Notes: generated from the letters alone by a model not told the origin. A stretch of 46,060 nucleotides of DNA from Candidatus Roizmanbacteria bacterium RIFCSPHIGHO2_02_FULL_37_13b (GCA_001789395.1 MFZK01000003.1:2330-48389); one strand, 5' to 3'. Shown: positions 18,388-28,107, numbered from the stretch's first letter. Program-made: numbers and translations.

Positions 18388-19749
18388 CTAGACCTTAAGA
18401 GATTGTCTCTTTTTAACTGCAAGCCAATAGGGACTTTGTCTACAGAGAAACGAAATGTCTTTACTATCTCTAAGTAAGGGCTTTAATGCCTCCTCGATAA
18501 AAATTTCATTTTGCGACCCTTTGGCTAAAATTACACTTTCCTCAGGTAAATTGTCTTTTAAATATTCGCCAATCTTTTGAGAGGTTTCAAACCATTTTTT
18601 TTCAGAGACCTTAGATAGATATGGAAGAACGTATAGTTTTGTCAGTTGACCAGTTAAATATACTCTATCAAAGACATTATCAATTTGAAGAGCAACGCTC
18701 TTATGATCTTCTATACTCCTCTTTCCCAATTCTTTCATATCACCAAAAATAAAAATGAACGAGTGATTTGACATTTTTTTTAAGGATTTCAGAAGATCTA
18801 TAAACGTTGATACAGAAGCCTTTGAAGCATTATAACTTGAATCAATAATTATCACGTTATTTTGACCCATCAATATGCTAGCGCGACTTTTAGGTAAAGA
18901 AAATTGCTGTTCAATTAATCTAACAATTTTCTCGTTTTTTATTCCCAGATTTTGAGCTACTAGAATGGCTGCTGCGAATACTTCTTGATAAACATCCGGC
19001 AGAATGAATCCATTTATATTCAAAGACATTGATACTCCGTTTTTAGTATTAAAAGTCATTCTTGTACCAGAGAATGAGACTTTATAACTTTGAAGTCTGA
19101 TATCACAACGAGTTGTCTTTCCAAATCTTATTACTTTTAGAGATTTTCTACCGTAAGCTACTTTTCTTACCGTTTCTTTTACATAATAATTAGCATCGTT
19201 ATATATAACAACACGACAATTTTCATTTTCACTCACTATTTTACATTTTTCTGCTGCTATTAGATTTAATACCTGATTATTTAATTTACCACCTTTTTGA
19301 TTAACATATGGTTCGAATCGTTCGGTATGAACTGGATGAATATTCAATATGACGGCTATATCAGGTTTAACAATAGATAGAAGATAAGACATATTTTTTG
19401 GACTCACCGGACTATCGATACCCATTTCAATAATTAAAACGTCGACGTTTCTTAGACAAAAAATCTTGAATGGGATCAGTATAAGCAATCGAATCCAATC
19501 AAAAAATGAATAGTCAACAATTTTTAAATTCAAGATTCCCAGTGGCACTCCCGTTTGACTATTACCCTCAAATATAGTTTTAGTAAAATATTGGTCTTTT
19601 AAAAGAACATCAACCATATTTCGCACTGACGATTTACCTAAAGATCCAGCTATACCAATAATGTGTTTCGGACGCTTATAAGAAATTGCTAATTTAGCAA
19701 AAAATCGAAGGTACTTTAAGATAAAAGTTGAGACCAATCTTCTTATCAT
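18388..19749 (-). CDS. Mur ligase family protein (MurF-like)
   Basis: GIAGSLGKSSVRNMV P-loop, FEGNSQTGVPLGIL, VLIIEMGID, IIDSSYNASKASVSTFIDLL, FGDMKELG. Confidence 0.85.
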   Translation of the reverse strand: MIRRLVSTFILKYLRFFAKLAISYKRPKHIIGIAGSLGKSSVRNMVDVLLKDQYFTKTIFEGNSQTGVPLGILNLKIVDYSFFDWIRLLILIPFKIFCLRNVDVLIIEMGIDSPVSPKNMSYLLSIVKPDIAVILNIHPVHTERFEPYVNQKGGKLNNQVLNLIAAEKCKIVSENENCRVVIYNDANYYVKETVRKVAYGRKSLKVIRFGKTTRCDIRLQSYKVSFSGTRMTFNTKNGVSMSLNINGFILPDVYQEVFAAAILVAQNLGIKNEKIVRLIEQQFSLPKSRASILMGQNNVIIIDSSYNASKASVSTFIDLLKSLKKMSNHSFIFIFGDMKELGKRSIEDHKSVALQIDNVFDRVYLTGQLTKLYVLPYLSKVSEKKWFETSQKIGEYLKDNLPEESVILAKGSQNEIFIEEALKPLLRDSKDISFLCRQSPYWLAVKKRQSLKV

Positions 19750-19845
19750 GTGTTTTATTATAACAACAAAGAAGTTCCAAGTTTAATATTCTCTTGATTT
19801 TAGCGTGTTTTTTTTGGTAAAATACAGATCGGTTAAGAAAAAGCT

Positions 19846-20130
19846 ATGACACAAAAAAAAGCAGACGCTTATGAGATTGTTTTCATTATGAAAAATAATG
19901 ACTCCAAAGCGCCAGAAACAATTACGAATCTTATTGAAGAGCAAGGTGGCAAAATCGAAAAAAAAGATGCTTGGGGAGTAAAAAGATTCTCTTATCCAAT
20001 CAAAAAAGAAACCCAGGGCACTTACTTCGACTGGTATTTTACATTGCATAAATCTGATTTAAAATCGCTGAGCAAGAAATTAGAGTATAGTGAAGAATTA
20101 TTACGTTTCTTATTGTTAAAAGTTACCTAA
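19846..20130 (+). CDS. rpsF: Ribosomal protein bS6
   Basis: YEIVFIMKNND...GGKIEKKDAWGVKRFSYPIKKETQGTYFDWYF; followed by ssb and rpsR. Confidence 0.9.
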   Translation: MTQKKADAYEIVFIMKNNDSKAPETITNLIEEQGGKIEKKDAWGVKRFSYPIKKETQGTYFDWYFTLHKSDLKSLSKKLEYSEELLRFLLLKVT

Positions 20131-20135
20131 AACAT

Positions 20136-20672
20136 ATGTCATCCCGATCATTAAATCGCGCTATTATTATCGGTAATTTGACTCGAGATCCGGAACTTAA
20201 ATATACTCCATCAGGAACTGCTGTTTGTACTTTTGGTGTCGCCACAAATCGAAATTGGACGACAGCTACCGGAGAGATCAAAGAAGATGTTCAATTTCAC
20301 CGAATAGTCGCTTGGCAAAAATTAGCGGAATTGGCAAGTAAACTATTAGTTAAAGGTAGAAAAGTTTACCTTGAAGGACGAATTACCTATCGCACTTATA
20401 CAGCTAAGGATGGCTTACAACGTACGATCACTGAAATAATTTTGGATGATTTTGTTATTTTTGACAATCGAAGACCAGTTGAGCAAATTGGAGAAGAAGT
20501 TACTTCTAAACCTGAACCGGTTGTTAAGGAATCGAGTACAGAAGTAGAAATCCCAGGAAGCGAAATATTAAGCACTCAATCATCCAAAGATACTATAAAA
20601 ACATCCAAATCAGACAAGAAAGAAGAAAAAACTGAAGATATTGAGCCTGACGATATCGATATTCCTTTCTAA
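20136..20672 (+). CDS. ssb: Single-stranded DNA-binding protein
   Basis: SLNRAIIIGNLTRDPELKYTPSGTAVCTFGVATNRNW, YLEGRITYRTY, acidic tail ending DIDIPF. Confidence 0.95.
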   Translation: MSSRSLNRAIIIGNLTRDPELKYTPSGTAVCTFGVATNRNWTTATGEIKEDVQFHRIVAWQKLAELASKLLVKGRKVYLEGRITYRTYTAKDGLQRTITEIILDDFVIFDNRRPVEQIGEEVTSKPEPVVKESSTEVEIPGSEILSTQSSKDTIKTSKSDKKEEKTEDIEPDDIDIPF

Positions 20673-20682
20673 TTAAATAATT

Positions 20683-20889
20683 ATGACTAAATGTTTTTTT
20701 TGCCAACATAAAGTAGAACCAAGCTTCAAAGATATAGACAACTTGGAAAAATTTATAACACCGCGAAAAAAGATACTAGCTGCGGACAAAAGTGACGTCT
20801 GTGCCAAACATCAAAGAAAATTGGCCAAACAGATTAAATACGCGCGATACTTAAGTTTAATCCCTTACACCTCATATCAGAATATATAA
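20683..20889 (+). CDS. rpsR: Ribosomal protein bS18
   Basis: Position after ssb; CFFCQHKVEPSFKDIDNLEKFITPRKKILAADKSDVCAKHQRKLAKQIKYARYLSLIPYTSY. Confidence 0.92.
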   Translation: MTKCFFCQHKVEPSFKDIDNLEKFITPRKKILAADKSDVCAKHQRKLAKQIKYARYLSLIPYTSYQNI

Positions 20890-20929
20890 CCTCAAGTAAG
20901 TCGAATTCATTCATGTTATAATTTTTATC

Positions 20930-21658
20930 ATGACTGCAAATATTAATATACCGGAAGAAGCTAAATTGCTAGTTAAAGAAGCGGAAAATATAGAAATTGG
21001 TGATCCCCTATACGAAGTTGGTAAAGAAGATATTTTTCAAATTAATATTGCTGAAAAATTAAAAATTAAACCGCAAAATATTTTTCAATACCTAAATAAA
21101 GTCATTGGCGAGAATGTAAAATCAGGTGAACTTCTAGCCTCGAGAAAAGGAGTAATTAAAACTACTAAGGTTTTTTCTCCACGAGAGTCGATTATCAAAG
21201 AAATTAGCCATTTAGATGGTATTATGACATTATCTACTTCGGGAAAAAATGCTTCTAAAAAACATACTACAAAAGCTTTCTTCAAAGGTAAAATTAAAAC
21301 AATTTCAAACCATCAAATTTTAGTAGAAATTAAGAATCCTTTACCTGTAGAAGTTAGAGCTATTCAATGTGATTTTGGCGGTGAAGGAGCGTATTTAACT
21401 GAAAAGAATGACTATTTTACAATTGACGCTCATCAGATCTTTGACAAAGTGGTAATAACGTCAGAATTGAAATCGCATTTAGCCATTAAGTGTGAAGCAA
21501 TAGGTGCGGCGGGTTTTCTTTTTCTTAAAACAAAAATTGATAATGATATTCCTGACGCAACAATTATTGCTGATGATGACTTTAAAAAAATCGTAGAAGA
21601 ACGCAAAAAATATGTACTAGTTTCCAAAAAGGATGGTCTAGCAATTTTCTACGACTAA
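20930..21658 (+). CDS. Hypothetical protein, possible beta-rich/hybrid-motif fold
   Basis: Intact 242-aa ORF with TATAAT 7 nt before the start; N-terminal NIEIGDPLYEV...NVKSGELLASRKGV resembles sandwich-hybrid motifs. Confidence 0.6.
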   Translation: MTANINIPEEAKLLVKEAENIEIGDPLYEVGKEDIFQINIAEKLKIKPQNIFQYLNKVIGENVKSGELLASRKGVIKTTKVFSPRESIIKEISHLDGIMTLSTSGKNASKKHTTKAFFKGKIKTISNHQILVEIKNPLPVEVRAIQCDFGGEGAYLTEKNDYFTIDAHQIFDKVVITSELKSHLAIKCEAIGAAGFLFLKTKIDNDIPDATIIADDDFKKIVEERKKYVLVSKKDGLAIFYD

Positions 21659-21668
21659 AATATATTAA

Positions 21669-22922
21669 ATGAAAAATACAAGATTAAAAAGATTAACAAA
21701 TTTACTTTTTATATTATCCCTAAGCACTCTACTTCTCGGAGTGGGTTTTAGACTGGGACAATTATCAACTAATAATAATTTTGTCACAAGTCACCCATAC
21801 GGACTGATCAATCTTGATAAGGATAAAGAAAAAGCAACGCAACTCGATTTCTCGCTTTTTTGGGATGTTTGGGAAAAAATTTCTGATAAATTTGTCGCGC
21901 GGGATAAAATCAATTACACCAAAATGTATTATGGAGCTATAAAAGGCATGGTTTCTTCACTAGACGATCCTTACACTGTCTTTTTAACACCGGATGAAAA
22001 TAAAATGAGTAAAGACGACCTTGTTGGTTTATTTGAAGGTATAGGAACGCAGTTAGGTTTAAAAAACGGTGAAATTGTCATTATAGCTCCCTTAAAAAAA
22101 TCACCGGCTGAAGCGGCAGGATTAAAGGCAGGGGATATAGTAAAAAAAGTTGATGGTCATTCAGCAGTCAATTGGACATTATATGAAGCTGTCTCAAAAA
22201 TCAGAGGTAAAAGAGGAACGAAAGTATCATTGACTTTATATCGCATAGAAAAAGAATTTACCGTTGATATCATTCGAGAAGAGATCAAAGTACCCTCGGT
22301 TGAAATAGAATTTGAAAAAGATGTTGCCATTCTTCGACTGACCCGGTTTGGTGAAGATACCAATGATTTATGGGATAGCGCGATCAACGAAATTGCATCT
22401 AAGTGGCATTCAGGTCAAATAAGAGCAATGATTTTGGACCTTAGAGATAATCCAGGCGGTTATTTAGATAGTTCGGTATATATCGCTTCTGAATTTATAT
22501 CTGAAGGAAAACTAGTAGTTAAACAAGAATATTATAACGGTCAATCTGAAAATCATTTAGTCAAACATCAAGGCAAACTACTAGATATACCTCTAATAAT
22601 ATTAATTAATAAAGGATCGGCCTCTGCATCAGAAATTGTCGCGGGGACATTGAGGGATCATAAACGAGCCAAGCTCATTGGCGAAACAACCTTTGGTAAA
22701 GGCTCTATTCAAGAAGCAATCGATCTCAAACAAGGAGCTGGACTTCACGTCACTATTGCAAAATGGATTTTACCAAACGGTGACTGGATAAACAGCAAAG
22801 GAGTTACCCCCAATATTAAAGTTGGAAATCCTGATGATGAAAACAATACCATAACTCGAGACACTGATCTTCAGCTTGAGAGAGCCACCTCAGAGGTTGA
22901 AAAACTGAAATTAAATAAGTAA
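21669..22922 (+). CDS. S41 family C-terminal processing peptidase (CtpA-like)
   Basis: N-terminal TM; MVSSLDDPYTVFLTPDE, PDZ, LDLRDNPGGYLDSSVYIASEFI, NKGSASASEIVAGTLRDHKRA, GETTFGKGSIQ. Confidence 0.95.
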   Translation: MKNTRLKRLTNLLFILSLSTLLLGVGFRLGQLSTNNNFVTSHPYGLINLDKDKEKATQLDFSLFWDVWEKISDKFVARDKINYTKMYYGAIKGMVSSLDDPYTVFLTPDENKMSKDDLVGLFEGIGTQLGLKNGEIVIIAPLKKSPAEAAGLKAGDIVKKVDGHSAVNWTLYEAVSKIRGKRGTKVSLTLYRIEKEFTVDIIREEIKVPSVEIEFEKDVAILRLTRFGEDTNDLWDSAINEIASKWHSGQIRAMILDLRDNPGGYLDSSVYIASEFISEGKLVVKQEYYNGQSENHLVKHQGKLLDIPLIILINKGSASASEIVAGTLRDHKRAKLIGETTFGKGSIQEAIDLKQGAGLHVTIAKWILPNGDWINSKGVTPNIKVGNPDDENNTITRDTDLQLERATSEVEKLKLNK

Positions 22923-22934
22923 AATATACTCTCT

Positions 22935-24077
22935 ATGAAAAAACTCATTTTTATATTGATATTTTTACTACTTTTATTGTTTCTTGGTAATCAGGCACAA
23001 AAATTTTCTAGACCAAATTGGCCAAATCTTTTAAATACAAGACCGGAATTGAAAAATGAAAAACAAGCTATTCTCACTGAAGAATCAGCTATAATATCAT
23101 CGATTGATAAATCACTTCCATCGGTCGTCACCATTGGAATTTCAAAAATGACTCAAACAAACAGTTTTTTTGATATAGATCCTCTTGATCCTTTTGGCCC
23201 TTTTAGACAGCAACCCGGAAAGAGTCAAAAAATTGAACAAAATATCGGCTCAGGTTTTATTATTAGTAGTAATGGTTTAATCGTAACCAACAAACATGTA
23301 GTTTCTGATACAGAAGCCACATATAGAGTTTTGACTAATGATAATAAGACATACGAAGTAAAAAAAATTTCTCGAGATCCTTTAAATGATTTAGCTATTT
23401 TGAAAATTGATACCCAAAATCTTAAAGCAATTACGCTTGGCGATTCATCAACGCTTAAACTTGGACAAATGGTGATAGCTATTGGCACACCTCTTGGGGA
23501 ATTTCAAAATACAGTCACTTCAGGTATTATATCAGGTCTCAAACGCGGAATAACAGCTGGTTCTCCTTTTGAGGGTTATGTCGAGCGGTTGGATAATGTT
23601 ATTCAAACAGATGCAGCGATAAATCCTGGTAATTCCGGAGGTCCTTTAATTAATTTACAAGGAGATGCTATCGGCGTCAACACCGCAGTCTCCGGACAAG
23701 GTCAGAATTTAGGATTTGCAATACCGATTGAGGTTGTCAAAAACCTAATAAAAAATTTTAACCAAGCCGGTGGAAGAATTGAACGTCCCTTTTTAGGAAT
23801 TCGTTACCAAATGATAACGCGCCAAAATGCAATTTTAAATGAAGTCCCCGAAGGTGCATATATTTTGGAAGTTGTTGAAAATTCACCAGCGCAAAAAGCC
23901 GGCCTACAAAAAGATGATATTATCACTGAATTTGACGGACAGAAGATAAAGGGGGATGATGATAAAAATCTTCAAAATCTTATTCTCAAGAAAAAAATTG
24001 GAGATAGAATCAATGTCAAAATCTGGCGTGATGGTAAGACTCAAGATAAGACAGTGATTTTGACGGTTTTTGAATAA
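22935..24077 (+). CDS. HtrA/DegP-family trypsin-like serine protease with C-terminal PDZ
   Basis: IGSGFIISSNGLIVTNKHVV, DLAILKID, QTDAAINPGNSGGPL, PDZ AGLQKDDIITEFDGQKI. Confidence 0.95.
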   Translation: MKKLIFILIFLLLLLFLGNQAQKFSRPNWPNLLNTRPELKNEKQAILTEESAIISSIDKSLPSVVTIGISKMTQTNSFFDIDPLDPFGPFRQQPGKSQKIEQNIGSGFIISSNGLIVTNKHVVSDTEATYRVLTNDNKTYEVKKISRDPLNDLAILKIDTQNLKAITLGDSSTLKLGQMVIAIGTPLGEFQNTVTSGIISGLKRGITAGSPFEGYVERLDNVIQTDAAINPGNSGGPLINLQGDAIGVNTAVSGQGQNLGFAIPIEVVKNLIKNFNQAGGRIERPFLGIRYQMITRQNAILNEVPEGAYILEVVENSPAQKAGLQKDDIITEFDGQKIKGDDDKNLQNLILKKKIGDRINVKIWRDGKTQDKTVILTVFE

Positions 24078-24105
24078 GTATCAGCTTTTTTATATATAAT
24101 AAAGT

Positions 24106-24870
24106 ATGCGGAAATTAGTTCTCGGCTTGATTTCTATTCTTCTGATCTTATCATTGCCAAATACATTTGCCCAAGAAAAACCGGCTATTGTATCATTATG
24201 TGAAAAAAGCGCCGATCTTAACCAAGATGGAAGTAAGAATATATTTGATCTCATCTTACTAATCAGGCCTCATAAATATAATCCCGATTTTGATTTAAAT
24301 TGTGACAATGTTATCAATGTTTTTGATCTTCATAGATGGTTGCAACTTCCGGCAAAAAAAATCCCGGTGATGACGCCATCACCCGCATCCGATTCTTATC
24401 TTAATTGGAAAACATATATCAACAACGCTGGATTTTCTTTGAATTATCCTGTTGATTTAGTTATCAGTGAACAGGGATGGGGGACGAATAGGCCCCCGAG
24501 TCAATATACCGACCTAAGAATTCATGACAAACAAGAACCTTTTACCAATCCCCATGTTGATATTAATATTTGGATAAATTCTTCCTTGGATCTGAAGTCG
24601 GAAGCGGAAAAAAACTACAGTAAAAATATTAATCATAGGTATCTACCGGCGAAAGTGACGGAAGAGTTCCACCAGACGACATTTCTAAATCAACTCAGCT
24701 ATGAATATACATTAAAAAATAAGGGTGTAGTTGGAGATATAGAGGAATATCTGGGTTTTGACGGTGAGTATAAATTTATCTGGACCAAATATAATAATAA
24801 TATTTATATCATCGTTCTTACTAAAACTCCCGAAATGATGAAAATTCTCTCCAGCTTTAAATTTAATTAA
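24106..24870 (+). CDS. Secreted protein: signal peptide, dockerin-like repeats, C-terminal PsbP-like domain
   Basis: MRKLVLGLISILLILSLPNTFA; LCEKSADLNQDGSKNIFDLILLIRPHKYNPDFDLNCDNVINVFDLHRWL; NNAGFSLNYPVDL...ILSSFKFN. Confidence 0.7.
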   Translation: MRKLVLGLISILLILSLPNTFAQEKPAIVSLCEKSADLNQDGSKNIFDLILLIRPHKYNPDFDLNCDNVINVFDLHRWLQLPAKKIPVMTPSPASDSYLNWKTYINNAGFSLNYPVDLVISEQGWGTNRPPSQYTDLRIHDKQEPFTNPHVDINIWINSSLDLKSEAEKNYSKNINHRYLPAKVTEEFHQTTFLNQLSYEYTLKNKGVVGDIEEYLGFDGEYKFIWTKYNNNIYIIVLTKTPEMMKILSSFKFN

Positions 24871-25019
24871 TTAAAGAGCAGGAAGTATTTTTTTAAAAAA
24901 TATTCAATAATTGCAATTGGATAATGGGTTCGCATTTTCATTATGTAATAGACAATGAAGCTGAATAAAATTGAATATAAAGTATAAATGATATGCCCAT
25001 ATTTTTTACCGAAAAGCAT
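24867..25019 (-). CDS. Possible small membrane protein (50 aa), absent from the supplied ORF track
   Basis: Manual reverse-strand reading: MLFGKKYGHIIYTLYSILFSFIVYYIMKMRTHYPIAIIEYFLKKYFLLFN*. Confidence 0.3.
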   Translation of the reverse strand: MLFGKKYGHIIYTLYSILFSFIVYYIMKMRTHYPIAIIEYFLKKYFLLFN

Positions 25020-25061
25020 TTTAGAGTACGATAAACAACCCTAACATGATAAAAATGAAAG

Positions 25062-25088
25062 CATTACACACCTCGAAGATGTGTAATG
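25062..25088 (-). terminator. Putative hairpin terminator downstream of the HExxH protein gene
   Basis: 9-bp stem CATTACACA/TGTGTAATG, 9-nt loop; on the minus strand followed by T-rich CTTTCATTTTTATC. Confidence 0.45.
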
Positions 25089-25092
25089 AAAC

Positions 25093-26100
25093 TTAAGGCA
25101 TTGGTTGGAGATTGCCTGCAGAATCAATATCATATGGTACACGTCCTTGTTGCCGATGGTGTTCAACCATAAATTGTGTGAATTCCGGTGCAGTATAATC
25201 AAGTGTAGTTGAGCTATCAAACATGGAATCGGCGATTTGCAAAAAGAAATCTAATTTATATCTATCGTGCTGGCTTACATGTAAAGACTCCTGATATTTA
25301 TCACCTGAAATACTTCCTGAGGCTGCATCTTGTTGCAACTGACCTTGAGAAAGAATGTTAAAACTATAGGTTTGCATTATATACGCTTCTGCTTCGTCCA
25401 GAATAATTGCTCTCTTGTCACTACCTGCTGACTTGGCACGTCGATTGACGTAAATACGCATTGCTATTGAATCACCGTCGACAACGCTCTGTTTTAATTG
25501 CTGATCCTGGTAAGCATGGACTAATTCATGATACGCTACAAGTACAGATAAATTACTTCCAGGCTCGAAATCCGGTCTTAAAACCAATGTTGAATCACTA
25601 GCCTTATATTCCGCGACAATACTTGGATCGGGTTGTTCAGTAATATCAATTGCAAATGCATCCGGATCTGTAATATTAAGCGTAATGTTTTGCGATGCAG
25701 ACTCTCGACCGGCTTCAAAATCCTGACGTCTTTGAGCAGCCTTATTCCTGTTCGGATTTGCTTTATTACGTTCGTATAATTCCAATGGAGCAAGTAACCG
25801 TTGTGTAATTTCCGCAGAATATACTGTGTTGTTGGCTATTTTTTCTTTCAAACCGGCAAGACTTCTATCAAGCTGTTCGATCAATTCTTCAACCCGTACT
25901 TCTTTGTCTTGAAGTAGAGATAGATGTTGTGTTTTATCCTGAACGCCATTTGAGGCTCGATTAACCAAATATGCCGCACCAGCTGCACCACCTAATCCTA
26001 ATACTCCAGTAATTACTACAACCGTTCTAATAACATCCCGTCTAGTCATATTAGTCTCTGAAACCTGACGATTTTTTTGTCTTCTACGTCTTTCTGACAT
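25093..26100 (-). CDS. Predicted exported protein with HExxH metallopeptidase-like motif
   Basis: Twin-Arg-like N-terminus (TRRDVIRTVVVITGVLGLGGAAGAAYL); VLVAYHELVHAYQDQ and downstream ILDEAEAYIMQTYSF. Confidence 0.65.
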   Translation of the reverse strand: MSERRRRQKNRQVSETNMTRRDVIRTVVVITGVLGLGGAAGAAYLVNRASNGVQDKTQHLSLLQDKEVRVEELIEQLDRSLAGLKEKIANNTVYSAEITQRLLAPLELYERNKANPNRNKAAQRRQDFEAGRESASQNITLNITDPDAFAIDITEQPDPSIVAEYKASDSTLVLRPDFEPGSNLSVLVAYHELVHAYQDQQLKQSVVDGDSIAMRIYVNRRAKSAGSDKRAIILDEAEAYIMQTYSFNILSQGQLQQDAASGSISGDKYQESLHVSQHDRYKLDFFLQIADSMFDSSTTLDYTAPEFTQFMVEHHRQQGRVPYDIDSAGNLQPMP

Positions 26101-26165
26101 TACGATATTTTATCATATTATGGGATATTTATTACTACATTTTTTTTATGGTATAATTGACAAGT

Positions 26166-27431
26166 ATGTCAAACAACATCAGAAAGCCACAAACCTTGAA
26201 AGGTTTTCGTGATTTTTTGCCCAATGAGGCGCGAAAGCGTGCTTATGTAATTTCTGTATTTAAAAATATCTTTGAATCATTCGGGTTTGAACCGCTTGAA
26301 ACACCAGCGCTAGAGTACCAAAGTTTACTTCTAGGTAAATATGGGGAAGAAGCTGACAAATTAGTTTATACCTTTGATGATAAGGGTGGACGAGCAGTTG
26401 CGCTTCGCTACGATCAAACAGTCCCGACAGCACGCGTCTTAGCTCAATATCAAATGCAGCTCGGACTACCTTTTAAAAGGTATCAAATCCAACCAGTATG
26501 GAGAGCTGATAAGCCACAAAAAGGTCGTTATCGAGAATTCCTACAGTGTGATCCGGATATCTTTGGATCATCTTCATCGCTTGCTGATACAGAAATTATT
26601 GTCGTTTCATCACAAATTCTTCAACAACTGGGTTTTAAGAAGTTTCAAATACTCGTTAATGACCGTTCTATCCTATTTGCGATCATGAATCGATCGCAAA
26701 TTCCAGAAAATGAACAACTTTCTGTAATTCAAACTCTTGATAAACTGGATAAAAAGAGCAAGACGGAAGTAATTGAAGAACTTAAAAAAAAGCGTCTCAG
26801 TGAAGATAAAATCCAAATGATATTTACCGCTATTGATGAGGCAAACCCGAGCGATAATTTGGAAAAAATCATCAAGTATGCGCTGGCTCTTGGAGTTACG
26901 AAAGAGACAATTATTTTTCGTCCTTACCTGGCTCGAGGTTTAGATTACTATACTGATTCGATCTTTGAATTACTGATAGAAGGCTACGACGTAGGCTCCG
27001 TAGGTGGTGGAGGACGTTATAACAAACTTATCAAACAAATATCCGGGGTTTCTATCCCTGCTGTCGGTATTGCTTTTGGTTTTGATCGAATTGTAGAAGC
27101 TATTGATCAATTTAGTCTTTGGCCTAAAGATATGCAACAAACAACGGTATTAATAACGATTTTCAATCAAGAATTAATATATCAATCAATTAAAGTTGCT
27201 CAAGAACTTCGTAAAGAGAATATAGCACTCGAACTTTATCCCGACGAATCAACCAAACTTGACAAGCAGTTAAAATATGCTGATAGAAAAGGCTTTCAGT
27301 ATGCAATTATCATCGGTCCGGAAGAAAATGATCAAAATAAAATCAAACTCAAAAACATGACAACAGGGAAACAAGAAACACTTAGTGTTGATGAAGTAAT
27401 AAAAAGACTCTATGAAAATCAATCCAAATAA
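26166..27431 (+). CDS. hisS: Histidine--tRNA ligase
   Basis: [73 protein letters not shown] 26166 preferred over upstream TTG 26157. Confidence 0.95.
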   Translation: MSNNIRKPQTLKGFRDFLPNEARKRAYVISVFKNIFESFGFEPLETPALEYQSLLLGKYGEEADKLVYTFDDKGGRAVALRYDQTVPTARVLAQYQMQLGLPFKRYQIQPVWRADKPQKGRYREFLQCDPDIFGSSSSLADTEIIVVSSQILQQLGFKKFQILVNDRSILFAIMNRSQIPENEQLSVIQTLDKLDKKSKTEVIEELKKKRLSEDKIQMIFTAIDEANPSDNLEKIIKYALALGVTKETIIFRPYLARGLDYYTDSIFELLIEGYDVGSVGGGGRYNKLIKQISGVSIPAVGIAFGFDRIVEAIDQFSLWPKDMQQTTVLITIFNQELIYQSIKVAQELRKENIALELYPDESTKLDKQLKYADRKGFQYAIIIGPEENDQNKIKLKNMTTGKQETLSVDEVIKRLYENQSK

Positions 27432-28098
27432 TGCCATTATTGAAGCCAATGCCGGAGTTGGAGGAGAAGAAGCTAAAATTTGGGCAGCCGATCTTTTAAA
27501 TTCCTACGCTAAATTTGCTCAAAAAAAAGGATTTAAATTAGTATATATTGACTTGAATATAATAAAAGTCGCGGGAATAGATGTTTTCAATTTTTTTAAG
27601 AACGAAACCGGTGTTCATCGAGTACAACGTATTCCCGATACTGAACGTCGTGGTCGTATCCATACATCTACCGCGGTGATTTTAGTGTTGCCGGAAATCC
27701 TTCAATCAGACACTAACATTAATGAAAATGACCTTGAATGGGATTTTCACCGTGCTGGGGGACACGGGGGACAAAACGTAAATAAAGTAGAAACTGCAGT
27801 TCGTCTTCGGCATAAACCTACAGGAATTGTCGTTTCTTGCAGTCAACAGAGGTATCAACAGGCAAATCGCCAGATTGCACTGCAGCTACTTCAAGCAAAA
27901 CTATATCAAAAAGATGTGGAAAAAAGAAAAGGACTGGTCTATTCATATGTTTCAAATGTAGGAACCGGAGAGCGAGCAGAAAAAATCCGAACCTATAATT
28001 TCCCACAAAATAGATTGACTGATCATAGAACAGGAAAAAGTTATTATAATCTAGAAGATGTGATAGAGCAGGGCAGATGGGAAAAAATTATGATATAA
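27412..28098 (+). CDS. prfA: Peptide chain release factor 1-type protein lacking N-terminal domain 1
   Basis: [43 protein letters not shown] (GGQ), [17 protein letters not shown]; 228 aa; overlaps the hisS 3' end. Confidence 0.8.
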   Translation: MKINPNNAIIEANAGVGGEEAKIWAADLLNSYAKFAQKKGFKLVYIDLNIIKVAGIDVFNFFKNETGVHRVQRIPDTERRGRIHTSTAVILVLPEILQSDTNINENDLEWDFHRAGGHGGQNVNKVETAVRLRHKPTGIVVSCSQQRYQQANRQIALQLLQAKLYQKDVEKRKGLVYSYVSNVGTGERAEKIRTYNFPQNRLTDHRTGKSYYNLEDVIEQGRWEKIMI

Positions 28099-28107
28099 TT
28101 TAATGTC

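Noticed and set aside
26157-26165. Alternative TTG start for hisS
   Set aside because: Overlaps the TATAAT box; ATG 26166 matches the usual HisRS N-terminus better.
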